Shown in pieces: positions 25,848 through 34,707 of a stretch of 60,827 nt of DNA. Under the pieces are notes generated by a model. The model was not told where the DNA came from. It was given only the letters and a program-made list of their open reading frames with translations, and did no database searches. Position numbers and translations under genes: made by a program. Location: assembly GCA_902635845.1 (NCBI GenBank), contig CACPPK010000002.1, positions 82,713 through 143,539 of the forward strand. Reading direction: 5' to 3'. The stretch comes from an uncultured Pelagibacteraceae bacterium. GTDB taxonomy: Bacteria > Pseudomonadota > Alphaproteobacteria > Pelagibacterales > Pelagibacteraceae. Numbering within the stretch: the first letter of the stretch is position 1; the number at the start of each line of letters is the position of its first letter.

Positions 25848-26633
25848 CTAACAAGCATCAACGGCTTTTTTAGCCTGAGTGACAACTAAACTAGCTCTAA
25901 ATTCTGCAGAAGCATGCATATCAGAGTTCATTTCTGAACTATCTAGATCCATTCCATCTATTGAAGAAGAGGAAAAATTACCCGATAGAGCTTTAGACAT
26001 TTCTTTATCATTATAAACGCATGATTTTGCGCCAGTAACTGCAACGTTTACGTCTCCTTTATGTTTAGCCACATACACTCCGACGATTGCGTATCTAGAT
26101 GCAGGATTAGGATGTTTTTGATAGCTAGATTTTTCTGGTATTTGAAATTCGATAGCTTCAATTAATTCACCCTTTTTTAAAGCTGTCTCGAACATTCCTT
26201 TAAAAAACTTTGACGCTTCAATTTTTCTTTCGTTAGTATGTATTGTAGCGTTTAAAGCTATACATGCAGATGGATAATCAGCTGATGGATCATTATTTGC
26301 TATTGATCCTCCTATTGTTCCTCTATTTCTAACTTGAGGGTCACCAATTCCTTCAGCCAAACTAGATAATGATGGAATTGCTTTTTTAACATCTTTAGAA
26401 TTTGAAACTTCAACATGTTTAGTTGCGGCTCCTATTGTAACTGATTTGCCACTTACTTTTATACCACTTAATTTTTTAATATTTTTTATATCAATTAAAT
26501 CTTTGTAAGTAGCCAATCCTAATTTCATTGAAGGAATAGTGGTCATTCCTCCTGCTAAAAAAGCAGAACTAGATGAAGCAAGTTTAGATGCCTCTTTACT
26601 ATCTTTTACTGAATGATAATTAAAATCTTTCAT
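25848..26633 (-). CDS. coxM: CODH-like medium subunit (FAD)
   Basis: 261 residues, a little shorter than typical CoxM. FAD-contact motifs are present: FLAGGMTTIPSMK near the N-terminus and NRGTIGGSIANNDPSADYPSA in the middle. It shuttles electrons from the Fe-S subunit in the LMS heterotrimer. Seven nt after coxL. Confidence 0.92.
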   Translation of the reverse strand: MKDFNYHSVKDSKEASKLASSSSAFLAGGMTTIPSMKLGLATYKDLIDIKNIKKLSGIKVSGKSVTIGAATKHVEVSNSKDVKKAIPSLSSLAEGIGDPQVRNRGTIGGSIANNDPSADYPSACIALNATIHTNERKIEASKFFKGMFETALKKGELIEAIEFQIPEKSSYQKHPNPASRYAIVGVYVAKHKGDVNVAVTGAKSCVYNDKEMSKALSGNFSSSSIDGMDLDSSEMNSDMHASAEFRASLVVTQAKKAVDAC

Positions 26634-26640
26634 AAACCTC

Positions 26641-29019
26641 CTATGCTGCTTTAGCGTTAGATTTTTTTAGATTTTTACAAGCCTTCCACACTTTTTCAGC
26701 TGTAGCTGGCATAGTAACCTCTTGTCCACCTAAGGCATCAATTACAGCATTCATCACCGTAGGTGGTGCTGCTATTGCTCCCGCTTCTCCACAACCTTTA
26801 ACTCCTAAAGGATTTGTGGTTGCATGTGTACAAGTATAACCAATGTTGAACTCAGGAAAATTATCTGCACGTGGCATCGTATAATCCATATAAGATCCAG
26901 TCATCAACTGACCTGTTTCATCATACTCTGCATTTTCATACAATGCTTGACCAATACCTTGAGCAAGACCACCATGAACTTGTCCTTCGACAACCATTGG
27001 ATTAATTATTCTTCCAAAATCATCACAAGCTGTATATTTTTCTAGCTTCACATGACCTGTTTCTGGATCTATCTCAACTTCAGCAATATGTGTTCCTGCT
27101 GGAAAAGAAAAGTTTGAAGGATCATAAAAAGAAGTTTCTTTTAAACCAGGCTCATCACCCTCTGGCAATGGAGATTTCATTTCATCTCTTACACCCGGTA
27201 AATAACAAGCAAAAGCTACTTCTCCTATTGTTTTCTTTTTATTTGATTTAGAAACAATAAATTCACCATCTTTAAACTCAACATCTTCTGGATTTGCCTC
27301 TAACATTTTTGCTGTAACTCTTTTACCTTTTTCAACTATTTTTTTACAAGCATTAACAATTGCGATACCACCAACAGCTAAAGATCTAGAACCGTATGTT
27401 CCCATACCAAATGTTCCTTTATCTGTATCTCCATGAACGATATCTATATTTTCTATTGGTACACCTAGCTCATCAGCTGCTATTTGAGCAAAAGTTGTTT
27501 GGTGACTTTGTCCATGACTATGTGAACCTGTGTAAACAGTGACTTGTCCAGTTGGATTAAATCTAACCTCTGCAGATTCCCATAATCCAACTCCACATCC
27601 TAAAGACATAACAGCAGCTGAAGGAGCAATACCGCATGCTTCAAAATATGAAGTAACACCTATTCCTCTTAGTTTTCCTTTGGCTTCAGACTCTTTTCTT
27701 CTTGCCTCAAAACCTTTGTAGTCTGCCATCTGTTTTGCCTTTTCCATTCCAGCAACATAATCACCAGAATCTACAGTATGAACTAATGTCTGTTTAAAAG
27801 GAAATGCCGTAGGGAAATTTTTAATTCTAAGTTCAGTTTTATCTATCCCTAATTCCATTGAAGCTTTTTCAACTAATCTTTCAATAGTGTATGTAGCCTC
27901 TGGTCTTCCTGCACCTCTATAAGCATCTACTGGAGCTGTATTTGTATATACAGCTTTTACATTTGTATAAGCTGCTGGAATTTCATAAACTCCAGTTGCA
28001 CAAGGTCCAAATAAATAAGTCGGTGTCACTGTACCAAATACTCGAGCATAAGCTCCGAGGTTTGCTATGGTCTCATTTTTAAAACCAAGAAACTTTCCAT
28101 CTTTAGTAACCGCTAATTCTGCATGAGTTACGTGATCTCTTCCATGTATGTCAGTTAAAAAAGATTCTGATCTTTCTGCAACCCACTTTATAGCTCTATT
28201 AATTTTTTTAGCTGCCCAGCTACAAACAATATCTTCGTTGTAGACATTAATTTTTGAACCAAAACCACCACCAACATCTGGAGCTACAACTCTTAACTTA
28301 TGTTCAGGAGCTACATTTCCAAAAGCAGACATTATCAATCTTGATAAATGTGGATTTTGACTTGTTGTATATAAAGTAATCTCTTCAGATGCTGCATTGT
28401 AATCGGCAACACATGCTCTTGGCTCCATTGCATTTGGAATTAATCTATTATTAATGATATCAATAGAAATTACTTTATCAGCCTTATCAAATGCTTCTTT
28501 AACTTTTTGTCTATCGCCTAATAACCAGTCAAAACAAAGATTTTTATCGATGCCTTCATGAATAGTATCTCCATTCATAGCATCTGCAGTACTTGTGACT
28601 GCTTTTAATACTTTGTAATCAACTTCAACTTTTTCCGCAGCTTCTTTTGCTTCTGCTAAACTTTCAGCAATTACAACTGCAACAGGATCTCCAACAAAAT
28701 TTACATTATCTTTAGCTAAAGGAGGGTTTCCAGGACATTTCATTTCTGTACCATCTTCACTTCTGATTGCCCAGCCCGCAATTAAACCTCCAATTTTATC
28801 ATCTGCTATTTCTTTGCCTGTAAGTATGCTTACTATTCCTGATGATTTTAAAGCTTTATCAATATTTAATTTTTTAATAGATGCTCTTGCATGTGGAGAC
28901 CTAACAAAAATCGCATAAGTTTGATTTGCTAAATTAATATCTGCTGTGTATCTGCCTTTACCAGTTAAAAATCTTTTATCCTCTTTTCTCTCAACTCTAG
29001 AACCTACTAAACTTGCCAT
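26641..29019 (-). CDS. coxL: Form II CODH-like large subunit (molybdenum hydroxylase)
   Basis: 792 residues, xanthine oxidase family molybdenum subunit. The active-site loop reads AYRGAGR, the form II signature; true CO dehydrogenases (form I) have AYxCSFR with the Cu-binding Cys. Other family motifs are VAPDVGGGFGSK, GQSHQTTFAQIAADELG, and GCGEAGAIAAPPTVMNAV, which holds the catalytic Glu. The enzyme is therefore a Moco hydroxylase of unproved substrate, possibly an aldehyde or N-heterocycle. Gene order here is S-L-M in transcription direction. Confidence 0.93.
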   Translation of the reverse strand: MASLVGSRVERKEDKRFLTGKGRYTADINLANQTYAIFVRSPHARASIKKLNIDKALKSSGIVSILTGKEIADDKIGGLIAGWAIRSEDGTEMKCPGNPPLAKDNVNFVGDPVAVVIAESLAEAKEAAEKVEVDYKVLKAVTSTADAMNGDTIHEGIDKNLCFDWLLGDRQKVKEAFDKADKVISIDIINNRLIPNAMEPRACVADYNAASEEITLYTTSQNPHLSRLIMSAFGNVAPEHKLRVVAPDVGGGFGSKINVYNEDIVCSWAAKKINRAIKWVAERSESFLTDIHGRDHVTHAELAVTKDGKFLGFKNETIANLGAYARVFGTVTPTYLFGPCATGVYEIPAAYTNVKAVYTNTAPVDAYRGAGRPEATYTIERLVEKASMELGIDKTELRIKNFPTAFPFKQTLVHTVDSGDYVAGMEKAKQMADYKGFEARRKESEAKGKLRGIGVTSYFEACGIAPSAAVMSLGCGVGLWESAEVRFNPTGQVTVYTGSHSHGQSHQTTFAQIAADELGVPIENIDIVHGDTDKGTFGMGTYGSRSLAVGGIAIVNACKKIVEKGKRVTAKMLEANPEDVEFKDGEFIVSKSNKKKTIGEVAFACYLPGVRDEMKSPLPEGDEPGLKETSFYDPSNFSFPAGTHIAEVEIDPETGHVKLEKYTACDDFGRIINPMVVEGQVHGGLAQGIGQALYENAEYDETGQLMTGSYMDYTMPRADNFPEFNIGYTCTHATTNPLGVKGCGEAGAIAAPPTVMNAVIDALGGQEVTMPATAEKVWKACKNLKKSNAKAA

Positions 29020-29039
29020 TTTCTTTTTCCTCCTTAAAA

Positions 29040-29501
29040 TTACATTTTTGTTGCTGCTTCTTTAACCGCGGCAACAATATTTTGATATCCTGTACATCTG
29101 CAAATATTTCCTTCTAACCAATCTCTAATTTCTGTATCTGATGGTTTTTTGTTTTTTTGCAAAAGATCAACTGCGCTCATAACCATTCCTGGAGTACAAA
29201 AACCACACTGTAAGCCATGAAGTTTTTTGAACGCTTCTTGCATTGGATGCATTTTTCCATTTGTTTCTAAACCTTCAATTGTTGTAACTTTTGATCCATT
29301 AATATCAGCTGCTAAAGCCGTACAACTTTTTAAAGAATTTCCATCAACATGAACTACACATGCTCCGCATTGACTGGTATCACATCCAATATGTGTACCT
29401 GTTAGCTGTAAATACTCTCTTAAAAATGTAGATAGTAAAGTGTTATCAGGAGCTTCTTTTTCAACTTTTCTTCCATTAACTTCTAATGAAATTTTACCCA
29501 T
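29040..29501 (-). CDS. coxS: CODH-like small subunit (2 x 2Fe-2S)
   Basis: 153 residues. Plant-type ferredoxin cluster [15 protein letters not shown]...SC and the second cluster CGFCTPGM...CRCTGY are complete. It carries electrons from the molybdenum site to FAD. It is preceded by a purine-rich ribosome-binding site (AAGGAGAG) and an 87-nt gap after coxG. Confidence 0.94.
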   Translation of the reverse strand: MGKISLEVNGRKVEKEAPDNTLLSTFLREYLQLTGTHIGCDTSQCGACVVHVDGNSLKSCTALAADINGSKVTTIEGLETNGKMHPMQEAFKKLHGLQCGFCTPGMVMSAVDLLQKNKKPSDTEIRDWLEGNICRCTGYQNIVAAVKEAATKM

Positions 29502-29555
29502 AATCTCTCCTTATAAATAATAATAAGATTTAATCATTTTGAGAATATGAAGGCA

Positions 29556-29573
29556 AGTGTCAAATTGAACACT
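29556..29573. promoter_or_regulatory. Inverted repeat between coxG and coxS
   Basis: AGTGT (29556-29560) and ACACT (29569-29573) flank CAAATTGA, giving an imperfect 18-nt dyad; the flanks CAAG/CTTG nearly extend it. It may be an operator for the coxSLM genes or a weak terminator after coxG. No regulator gene is adjacent. Confidence 0.3.
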
Positions 29574-29588
29574 ACTTGGACTAGAATT

Positions 29589-30155
29589 TTATTTTAAAAA
29601 CATCCAATAAATTAAGAAAATTCCCAGAACTACTGCAGCTGTTAAATATCTATAATTAATTTTTGGTTCAGGTACTTTTTGATTATCTGACTCAGTTATC
29701 TCGATAGTTTCATTTTTTTCAGAAGAAATTAATTCAGAAAATTTACCAAAAAAAATATCTGCCATTTTTTTTGCTGTCATATCTATAAGTCTTGAACCTA
29801 CTTGTGCAATTTTACCACCAACTTGTGCTTCAACAGAATAAATTAAATTTGTTCCAGTGTCTGTATCCTCGAGTTTAACTTCAGCTTCTCCTGAGGCAAA
29901 GCCAACTAGAGAGTTTCCAGATCCTAATATCTTATAGCTGTTAGGAGGATTTAAATCTTTTAATTCAATGTCACCAGAAAAGGTTGCATTAAAAGGTCCA
30001 ATTTTATTTGTAGCTTTTGCAGAAAATTCAGTATCAGATTTTTTATTAAATTCCTCACATCCCGGGATTGCTTGTTTAAGTATTTCTGGATCATTTAAAG
30101 CTTCCCAAACTTTTTGTTTTTCTAAATTAATTTTATAAGATCCTGTTAATTTCAT
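29589..30155 (-). CDS. coxG: CoxG-family (SRPBCC) membrane-anchored protein
   Basis: 188 residues. N-terminal SRPBCC domain with the CoxG hallmark sequence AIPGCEEF and KIGPFNATFSGDIEL; the C-terminus has one membrane segment (LTAAVVLGIFLIYWMFL). In Oligotropha-type systems CoxG anchors the dehydrogenase to the cytoplasmic membrane. First gene of the cox transcription unit here. Confidence 0.88.
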   Translation of the reverse strand: MKLTGSYKINLEKQKVWEALNDPEILKQAIPGCEEFNKKSDTEFSAKATNKIGPFNATFSGDIELKDLNPPNSYKILGSGNSLVGFASGEAEVKLEDTDTGTNLIYSVEAQVGGKIAQVGSRLIDMTAKKMADIFFGKFSELISSEKNETIEITESDNQKVPEPKINYRYLTAAVVLGIFLIYWMFLK

Positions 30156-30176
30156 AAATTAAACATATAATAAATT

Positions 30177-30422
30177 ATGGACGAAAATACAAAAAAAGAA
30201 TTACAATCTGCAGCTTTTGAAAGATTAATTTCTCATCTTAGAGAAAGAAAAGATGTGCAAAATATAGATCTAATGAATCTTGCTGGTTTTTGTAGAAACT
30301 GTCTTTCTAAATGGTACAGAGAAGAAGCAGGAAAAAAAGGGATTGAAATTTCTGACCCTGATGCAAGAGAACATGTTTACGGGATGCCTTATTCTGAATG
30401 GAAAGACAAATATCAAAAATAA
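30177..30422 (+). CDS. DUF1244 family protein
   Basis: 81 residues matching the DUF1244 pattern: a helix-rich core with LAGFCRNCLSKWY and the end REHVYGMPYSEWKDKYQ. The two Cys in FCRNCL could bind metal. Function unknown; widespread in proteobacteria. Its stop abuts the convergent moaB end without a gap. Confidence 0.85.
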   Translation: MDENTKKELQSAAFERLISHLRERKDVQNIDLMNLAGFCRNCLSKWYREEAGKKGIEISDPDAREHVYGMPYSEWKDKYQK

Positions 30423-30923
30423 TTATTTCTCTTTAAGTCTGGGGAATAATTCTACAAAATTACAGGGTTTATGATTAACGTCTAATTGATGCTTTAATAT
30501 TCCATCCCACGCATCAGTTACACCTCCAGAGGATCCTGGTAATGCAAATATATATTTACCATTAGATAAAGCTGCACAAGCTCTAGATTGTATAGAGGAT
30601 GTTCCAACCGTTTTTAGACTTATTGTTCTAAAAACCTCCCCAAATCCAGGTATATGTTTATCTGCAATTTCATTAACTGCTTCAGGAGTTATATCTCTTC
30701 CTGTAAGACCTGTTCCTCCTGTAGTTATTATAACATCTATCTCTTTTTGATTGGTCCATTCTTTTAAAATTTTTACAATATCTTCTTTATTATCTTTGCA
30801 AATTTTTCTATCAATTAATTGATGTTTGGCTTCTTTAATTTTTTCAACCAAGATTGCACCCGATTTATCATTATCAAATGTTCTTGTATCTGTTACAGTT
30901 AATAAAGCTATATTTACATCCAT
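30423..30923 (-). CDS. moaB: MoaB/MogA-type molybdopterin adenylyltransferase
   Basis: 166 residues. Motifs ALLTVTDTRT, TTGGTGLTGRDITPEAV and FALPGSSGGVTDAW mark the MoaB/MogA fold, which adenylates molybdopterin before metal insertion. Whether it replaces MogA is not testable here. Moco-related context is strong: it lies between DUF1244 and a TauE gene, within 800 nt of the cox unit. Confidence 0.9.
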   Translation of the reverse strand: MDVNIALLTVTDTRTFDNDKSGAILVEKIKEAKHQLIDRKICKDNKEDIVKILKEWTNQKEIDVIITTGGTGLTGRDITPEAVNEIADKHIPGFGEVFRTISLKTVGTSSIQSRACAALSNGKYIFALPGSSGGVTDAWDGILKHQLDVNHKPCNFVELFPRLKEK

Positions 30924-30932
30924 AATTTAAAA

Positions 30933-31679
30933 ATGATTATATTATCAATTCTTTTTTTTGTAACCGCTTTAATATACTCAAGTGTTGGATTTGGAGGTGG
31001 ATCAACATATCTTGCAATACTTTTAATTTGGGGTGTACCTTACACAATATTCCCCGTTATAGCTCTTGTATGCAATATTATTGTTGTATCTGGTAATTCT
31101 ATTAATTTTATAAGATCTAAAAACATAAATTTTAATTTACTTTTTCCTTATTTAATTGGCTCTATTCCATTTGCATTTATTGGAGGATCAATAACAATTG
31201 AAAAAACTTTATTTGAGATTTTATTATTTTGTATTTTGTCGGTTGCAGGTATTTTTTTACTAATTGAGAGTAAATCTTTTAATAAAGAGAAAATTAAAAT
31301 TAACCAAATACCAAGGTTAATCTCAATTTCTATTGGATCAATAATTGGCTTTATGTCAGGCATAGTGGGAATTGGTGGAGGAATTTTTTTAAGCCCTATT
31401 CTATTTTTAATGAAAGCTGGGTACCCTAGACATATTACCAGTAGTGCATCTTTATTTATATTAATCAATTCTATATTTGGAATAGCTGGACAATTGACAA
31501 AAGGTCAGGTTGTAGATCAAGTTATTAGCTATTGGCCATTGTTTTTATCAGTACTTATTGGAGGACAAATTGGTAGCGTATTAAACATTAAATTTTTATC
31601 GAATAAAATATTGGCTCTACTAACTTCTATTCTTGTAATTTTTGTCGCAATAAGAATTGGAATTAAACTTATGGCTTAA
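30933..31679 (+). CDS. TauE/SafE-family membrane exporter
   Basis: 248 residues with seven to eight hydrophobic segments and two related halves: an N-terminal SSVGFGGGSTYLA motif and a central GIVGIGGGIFLSP motif, both TauE/SafE hallmarks. Family members export sulfite, sulfoacetate or other anions. Divergent from moaB by only 9 nt. Substrate unknown; proximity to molybdenum genes may be chance. Confidence 0.87.
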   Translation: MIILSILFFVTALIYSSVGFGGGSTYLAILLIWGVPYTIFPVIALVCNIIVVSGNSINFIRSKNINFNLLFPYLIGSIPFAFIGGSITIEKTLFEILLFCILSVAGIFLLIESKSFNKEKIKINQIPRLISISIGSIIGFMSGIVGIGGGIFLSPILFLMKAGYPRHITSSASLFILINSIFGIAGQLTKGQVVDQVISYWPLFLSVLIGGQIGSVLNIKFLSNKILALLTSILVIFVAIRIGIKLMA

Positions 31680-31715
31680 TATTGAATAAATTTGCTTTTA
31701 ATATATTTAAGCATT

Positions 31716-32306
31716 ATGAAAAATATTAAACCTTTTGGTCCATCAATAGGAAAGACAAAAATTTCTAAGAAATTTTTAAATATCTTGAATAAAGAGATTG
31801 ATAATAAAGTTTTAACAAAAAATAATGATTATAGCTCTAAACTAGCTAGTCAAATTAAAAAAGAAATTAAAATATCAAATAATTTTATAAAAAAAAATTT
31901 AGAAAAAGAGATAAAAAAAAAAATCAAAGATTTTCTTAAAAATGAAAAAATTAAAAAAGTTAAAGATATTAAAATATTAAATTTATGGGTAGTTAGTCAA
32001 TTTAAAGATGAATATAACCCTATTCATTATCATGACGGAGATTTATCTGGTGTAGGTTATTTAAAAATCCCAAAAGATATGACTAAAAATAAACTTCTAA
32101 AAAACAAAAAAGATAAGACTAATGGCACACTTGATTTTATAAACGGACAAAGGGGTTTTTTAAGCAGAAGTATTTTTAATATTGTGCCTAAAGAAAGAGA
32201 CTTAATAATTTTTCCAAACTATTTAATGCATACTGCATATCCGTTTAATATCAATGCTGAAAGAAGATCTTTTTCTTTTAATGCTAAAATCAATTTTAAA
32301 AAATAA
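31716..32306 (+). CDS. Putative 2OG-Fe(II) oxygenase
   Basis: About 196 residues from the ATG at 31716 (an upstream start at 31692 adds MLLIYLSI, which looks spurious). The core YNPIHYHDGDLSGVGYLKIP, a distal LMHTAYPF His and the R in ERRSFSFNA match a small family of putative 2-oxoglutarate/Fe(II) oxygenases often found in marine bacteria and phages. The N-terminal half is very Lys-rich. Target unknown. Its stop overlaps the next ATG (TAATG). Confidence 0.75.
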   Translation: MKNIKPFGPSIGKTKISKKFLNILNKEIDNKVLTKNNDYSSKLASQIKKEIKISNNFIKKNLEKEIKKKIKDFLKNEKIKKVKDIKILNLWVVSQFKDEYNPIHYHDGDLSGVGYLKIPKDMTKNKLLKNKKDKTNGTLDFINGQRGFLSRSIFNIVPKERDLIIFPNYLMHTAYPFNINAERRSFSFNAKINFKK

Positions 32307-33211
32307 TGATTAACAAAGATTTTTTTAAAAAAATTAGAATATTAGACGGAGGAATGGGTCAAGAATTACTTGCAAGAGGGATGAAGCCAAATTCAACTTT
32401 ATGGAGTGCTAATGCAATATTAAATGAAAATTATCATCAACTTGTTTTAGACACACATATTGATTTCATAAAAGCTGGTGCAGAAATCATTGTCACAACA
32501 ACTTTTGCAACTCGACAAAAACGATTAAAGGAGAACAATCTTTTAGATAAGTTTGAGTATTTAAATCAAAAAGCAGGTGAAATTGCTCAAGCTGCAAAAC
32601 AAAAGTTTCCCAATACTTATATTGCTGGTGGTATACCTCCACAAAATTTAACCTATGAAGCAGATGATAGAGATGAAACCGAAATTACTGAAAACTTTAA
32701 TAGTCAAGCAAAGGCGTTAAATCCATTTGTAGATTTTTTTTACTTTGATGTTTGGAGTAGTGTTAAAGAAGTTAGGTGTGGAATTAAAGCTATAAAAGAA
32801 TTTGAAAAACCATATTTAGTTGGATTACATGTATCTGAAGGTACAACTTTGCCAAGTGGAGAAAAGATCAAAGATATCAAAAATATAATTGATGAAAATG
32901 CTCTTGGAGTAATGCTGTCTTGTGTTTCTCCCGAAAATTTTGAGAAAAATCTAAAAGAATTAAAAAGTTTAAATATACCATTCGGTTTTAAATTGAATGG
33001 CTTTGTTACCACTAAACTAAAGGAGAGTTATACGTCTATTTTTTTAGGTAAAAAATCTAATCCAAATGAAATTTTAGGAAAAAGACATGATCTTACACCA
33101 GATAAATTTCATGAAGTTGCAAAAAAATTTAAAGAAAATGGAGCAACAATTATTGGAGGTTGTTGTGAAACTGGTCCTTCTCACATAAAAGCAATCACTA
33201 AAATTAAGTAA
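32306..33211 (+). CDS. Homocysteine S-methyltransferase family protein
   Basis: 301 residues, Pfam S-methyl_trans fold. N-terminal ILDGGMGQELLARGM, a zinc Cys in MLSCVSPENF and the C-terminal GGCCETGPSHI that provides the other two Zn ligands are intact. Such enzymes move a methyl group from S-methylmethionine, betaine or similar donors to homocysteine, making methionine. SAR11 depends on reduced sulfur and lacks B12-dependent MetH in known genomes, so this could matter for methionine supply. The donor cannot be told from sequence. Confidence 0.87.
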   Translation: MINKDFFKKIRILDGGMGQELLARGMKPNSTLWSANAILNENYHQLVLDTHIDFIKAGAEIIVTTTFATRQKRLKENNLLDKFEYLNQKAGEIAQAAKQKFPNTYIAGGIPPQNLTYEADDRDETEITENFNSQAKALNPFVDFFYFDVWSSVKEVRCGIKAIKEFEKPYLVGLHVSEGTTLPSGEKIKDIKNIIDENALGVMLSCVSPENFEKNLKELKSLNIPFGFKLNGFVTTKLKESYTSIFLGKKSNPNEILGKRHDLTPDKFHEVAKKFKENGATIIGGCCETGPSHIKAITKIK

Positions 33212-34091
33212 CGTTTTTATAATCTGCTTTTCTTGCTAAATATATTCCAATAAATACTGCGATTAGTGCGACTATAATTTTTGAAGTAATTATTTCGTTA
33301 AGAAATATGTATCCTAAGATAATTCCAAATATTGGAATGATATAAGAAACTTGTGAATGAAATATAAGACCATTTGTTTTTAAAATTCTAAATCTCAATA
33401 ACCATGCTATGCCAGTAGGAAAAATTCCTAAATATATTACAGATATAATAGAGTCAGTTGAAGGATTTAACATCCAAGGTTTTTCAAAGATTAAAGTTAA
33501 TGGAAGAAGTATAATTGTTGACCAAATTAAAATTGAACCTGTAACATTTTCATTTTCTTTATTGCTTATTTTTAAGGTTATTACTCCTCCAATTACATAG
33601 CAAGTAGATCCAAGCAGAATTAAAAGTGCAGCAACAAAGTTATTTTCATTAATTAAAAAGTTATCTGAAAACAAAAATACTATTCCTGAAAACCCTATTA
33701 ATAATCCAATTGTTTTTAATAAGTTAAATTTTTCTCCTTTTAAAAAAAAGTGAGCTAGAACGGTTGAGCTTAATGGTGTAGTTGACATTAAGATAGCTGC
33801 TAGGTTGCTTTGAACAAAATTCACTCCATAAGATATAAGTATGAATGGAATAACTAAATTTACTAATCCTATAATTGCGAACCATTTCCAATCTTTTGAA
33901 AATGCTTCAATTTTAATATTTTTATAAAAACATAAAATTAAAACCGGTATAGCTCCTAATAAAGATCTTAAAAAACCTATTGTGATAGGTCCAAATGAAT
34001 ATGTGGCAATTTTAATATTAAAAAAAGCTGATGCCCATATTAATGATAACAAAGTTAACATCAAATAATCAATTAATTGAGGTTTTCTCAT
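33204..34091 (-). CDS. EamA/DMT-family permease
   Basis: 295 residues with ten hydrophobic segments in two EamA repeats. Motifs SLIWASAFFNIKIA at the first helix and LGIFPTGIAWLLRF in the second repeat are typical. Drug/metabolite transporter superfamily; substrate unknown. Overlaps the upstream YbaK gene by 4 nt and the convergent methyltransferase by 8 nt. Confidence 0.88.
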   Translation of the reverse strand: MRKPQLIDYLMLTLLSLIWASAFFNIKIATYSFGPITIGFLRSLLGAIPVLILCFYKNIKIEAFSKDWKWFAIIGLVNLVIPFILISYGVNFVQSNLAAILMSTTPLSSTVLAHFFLKGEKFNLLKTIGLLIGFSGIVFLFSDNFLINENNFVAALLILLGSTCYVIGGVITLKISNKENENVTGSILIWSTIILLPLTLIFEKPWMLNPSTDSIISVIYLGIFPTGIAWLLRFRILKTNGLIFHSQVSYIIPIFGIILGYIFLNEIITSKIIVALIAVFIGIYLARKADYKNVT

Positions 34092-34570
34092 ACAGTTATC
34101 TGTTTTGTTTCACCTGAAGTTAAAGCTTTTAAATTTTCAAAGTCTATTTGAAAAACTGCGTTAGGGTGTCCAGCTGCTGCGTATATTGAGTCAAAATTTT
34201 TTAAATTTTCATCTATATATATTTTTGTATTTATTAAATGACCTACAGGAGAAACTCCTCCTATTGTATAACCTGTAACTCTTTTTACATCTTCAGGATT
34301 TGCCATAGAAACATCATTTTCATTTAAGATTTTTTTTAATTTGTTAAGAGAGCATCTCTTATCTCCTGATATTAAGCAGAGAACAAAATTTTTACCTGTT
34401 TTGAAAAGCAAGCTTTTTACAATTGCGCCAACCCTGCAACCTAAAGCTGTAGCAGCATCATTTGCTGTTCTTGCTGTTTGCTCTAAAACAATAACTTTTA
34501 GATTAGGGTTAAAGTCTTTAATTGATTTTTCAGCTCTTTTAACTGGCTCTTTTAATAGTATAGGATTCAC
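34088..34570 (-). CDS. YbaK/EbsC family aminoacyl-tRNA deacylase
   Basis: 160 residues, prolyl-tRNA editing fold. TARTANDAATALGCRVGAIVKSLLF, LISGDKRCSLNKLK and GYTIGGVSPVGH are recognisable. These enzymes hydrolyse mischarged tRNA such as Cys-tRNA(Pro). Co-transcribed with the EamA gene by overlap. Specificity among the YbaK/ProX/YeaK groups is uncertain. Confidence 0.87.
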   Translation of the reverse strand: MNPILLKEPVKRAEKSIKDFNPNLKVIVLEQTARTANDAATALGCRVGAIVKSLLFKTGKNFVLCLISGDKRCSLNKLKKILNENDVSMANPEDVKRVTGYTIGGVSPVGHLINTKIYIDENLKNFDSIYAAAGHPNAVFQIDFENLKALTSGETKQITV

Positions 34571-34707
34571 AGTTTTAAATAGTTTATATTTTTAGTGACT
34601 AAATACACTACTTATGTGAAATTTGCATAGGTGTTATTTATTAAATAAGCAATATTTTTAAGTATTTATTTGTTAATTAGGCCAAACAAAATTACATAGG
34701 AGACAAA
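34571..34707 (+). promoter_or_regulatory. glnA upstream region
   Basis: A 137-nt spacer between divergent YbaK and glnA genes. It ends in a good ribosome-binding site (AGGAG, 34698-34702). No sigma54 (GG-N10-GC) promoter was seen. A small dyad TTATTT-ATT-AAATAA lies at 34634-34648. No riboswitch was recognised. Confidence 0.4.

Noticed and set aside
31148-31468. 106-residue minus-strand ORF in the TauE gene
   Set aside because: Antisense to a clear membrane protein; hydrophobic Ile/Pro pattern reflects the reverse strand of Gly/Ile-rich helices.
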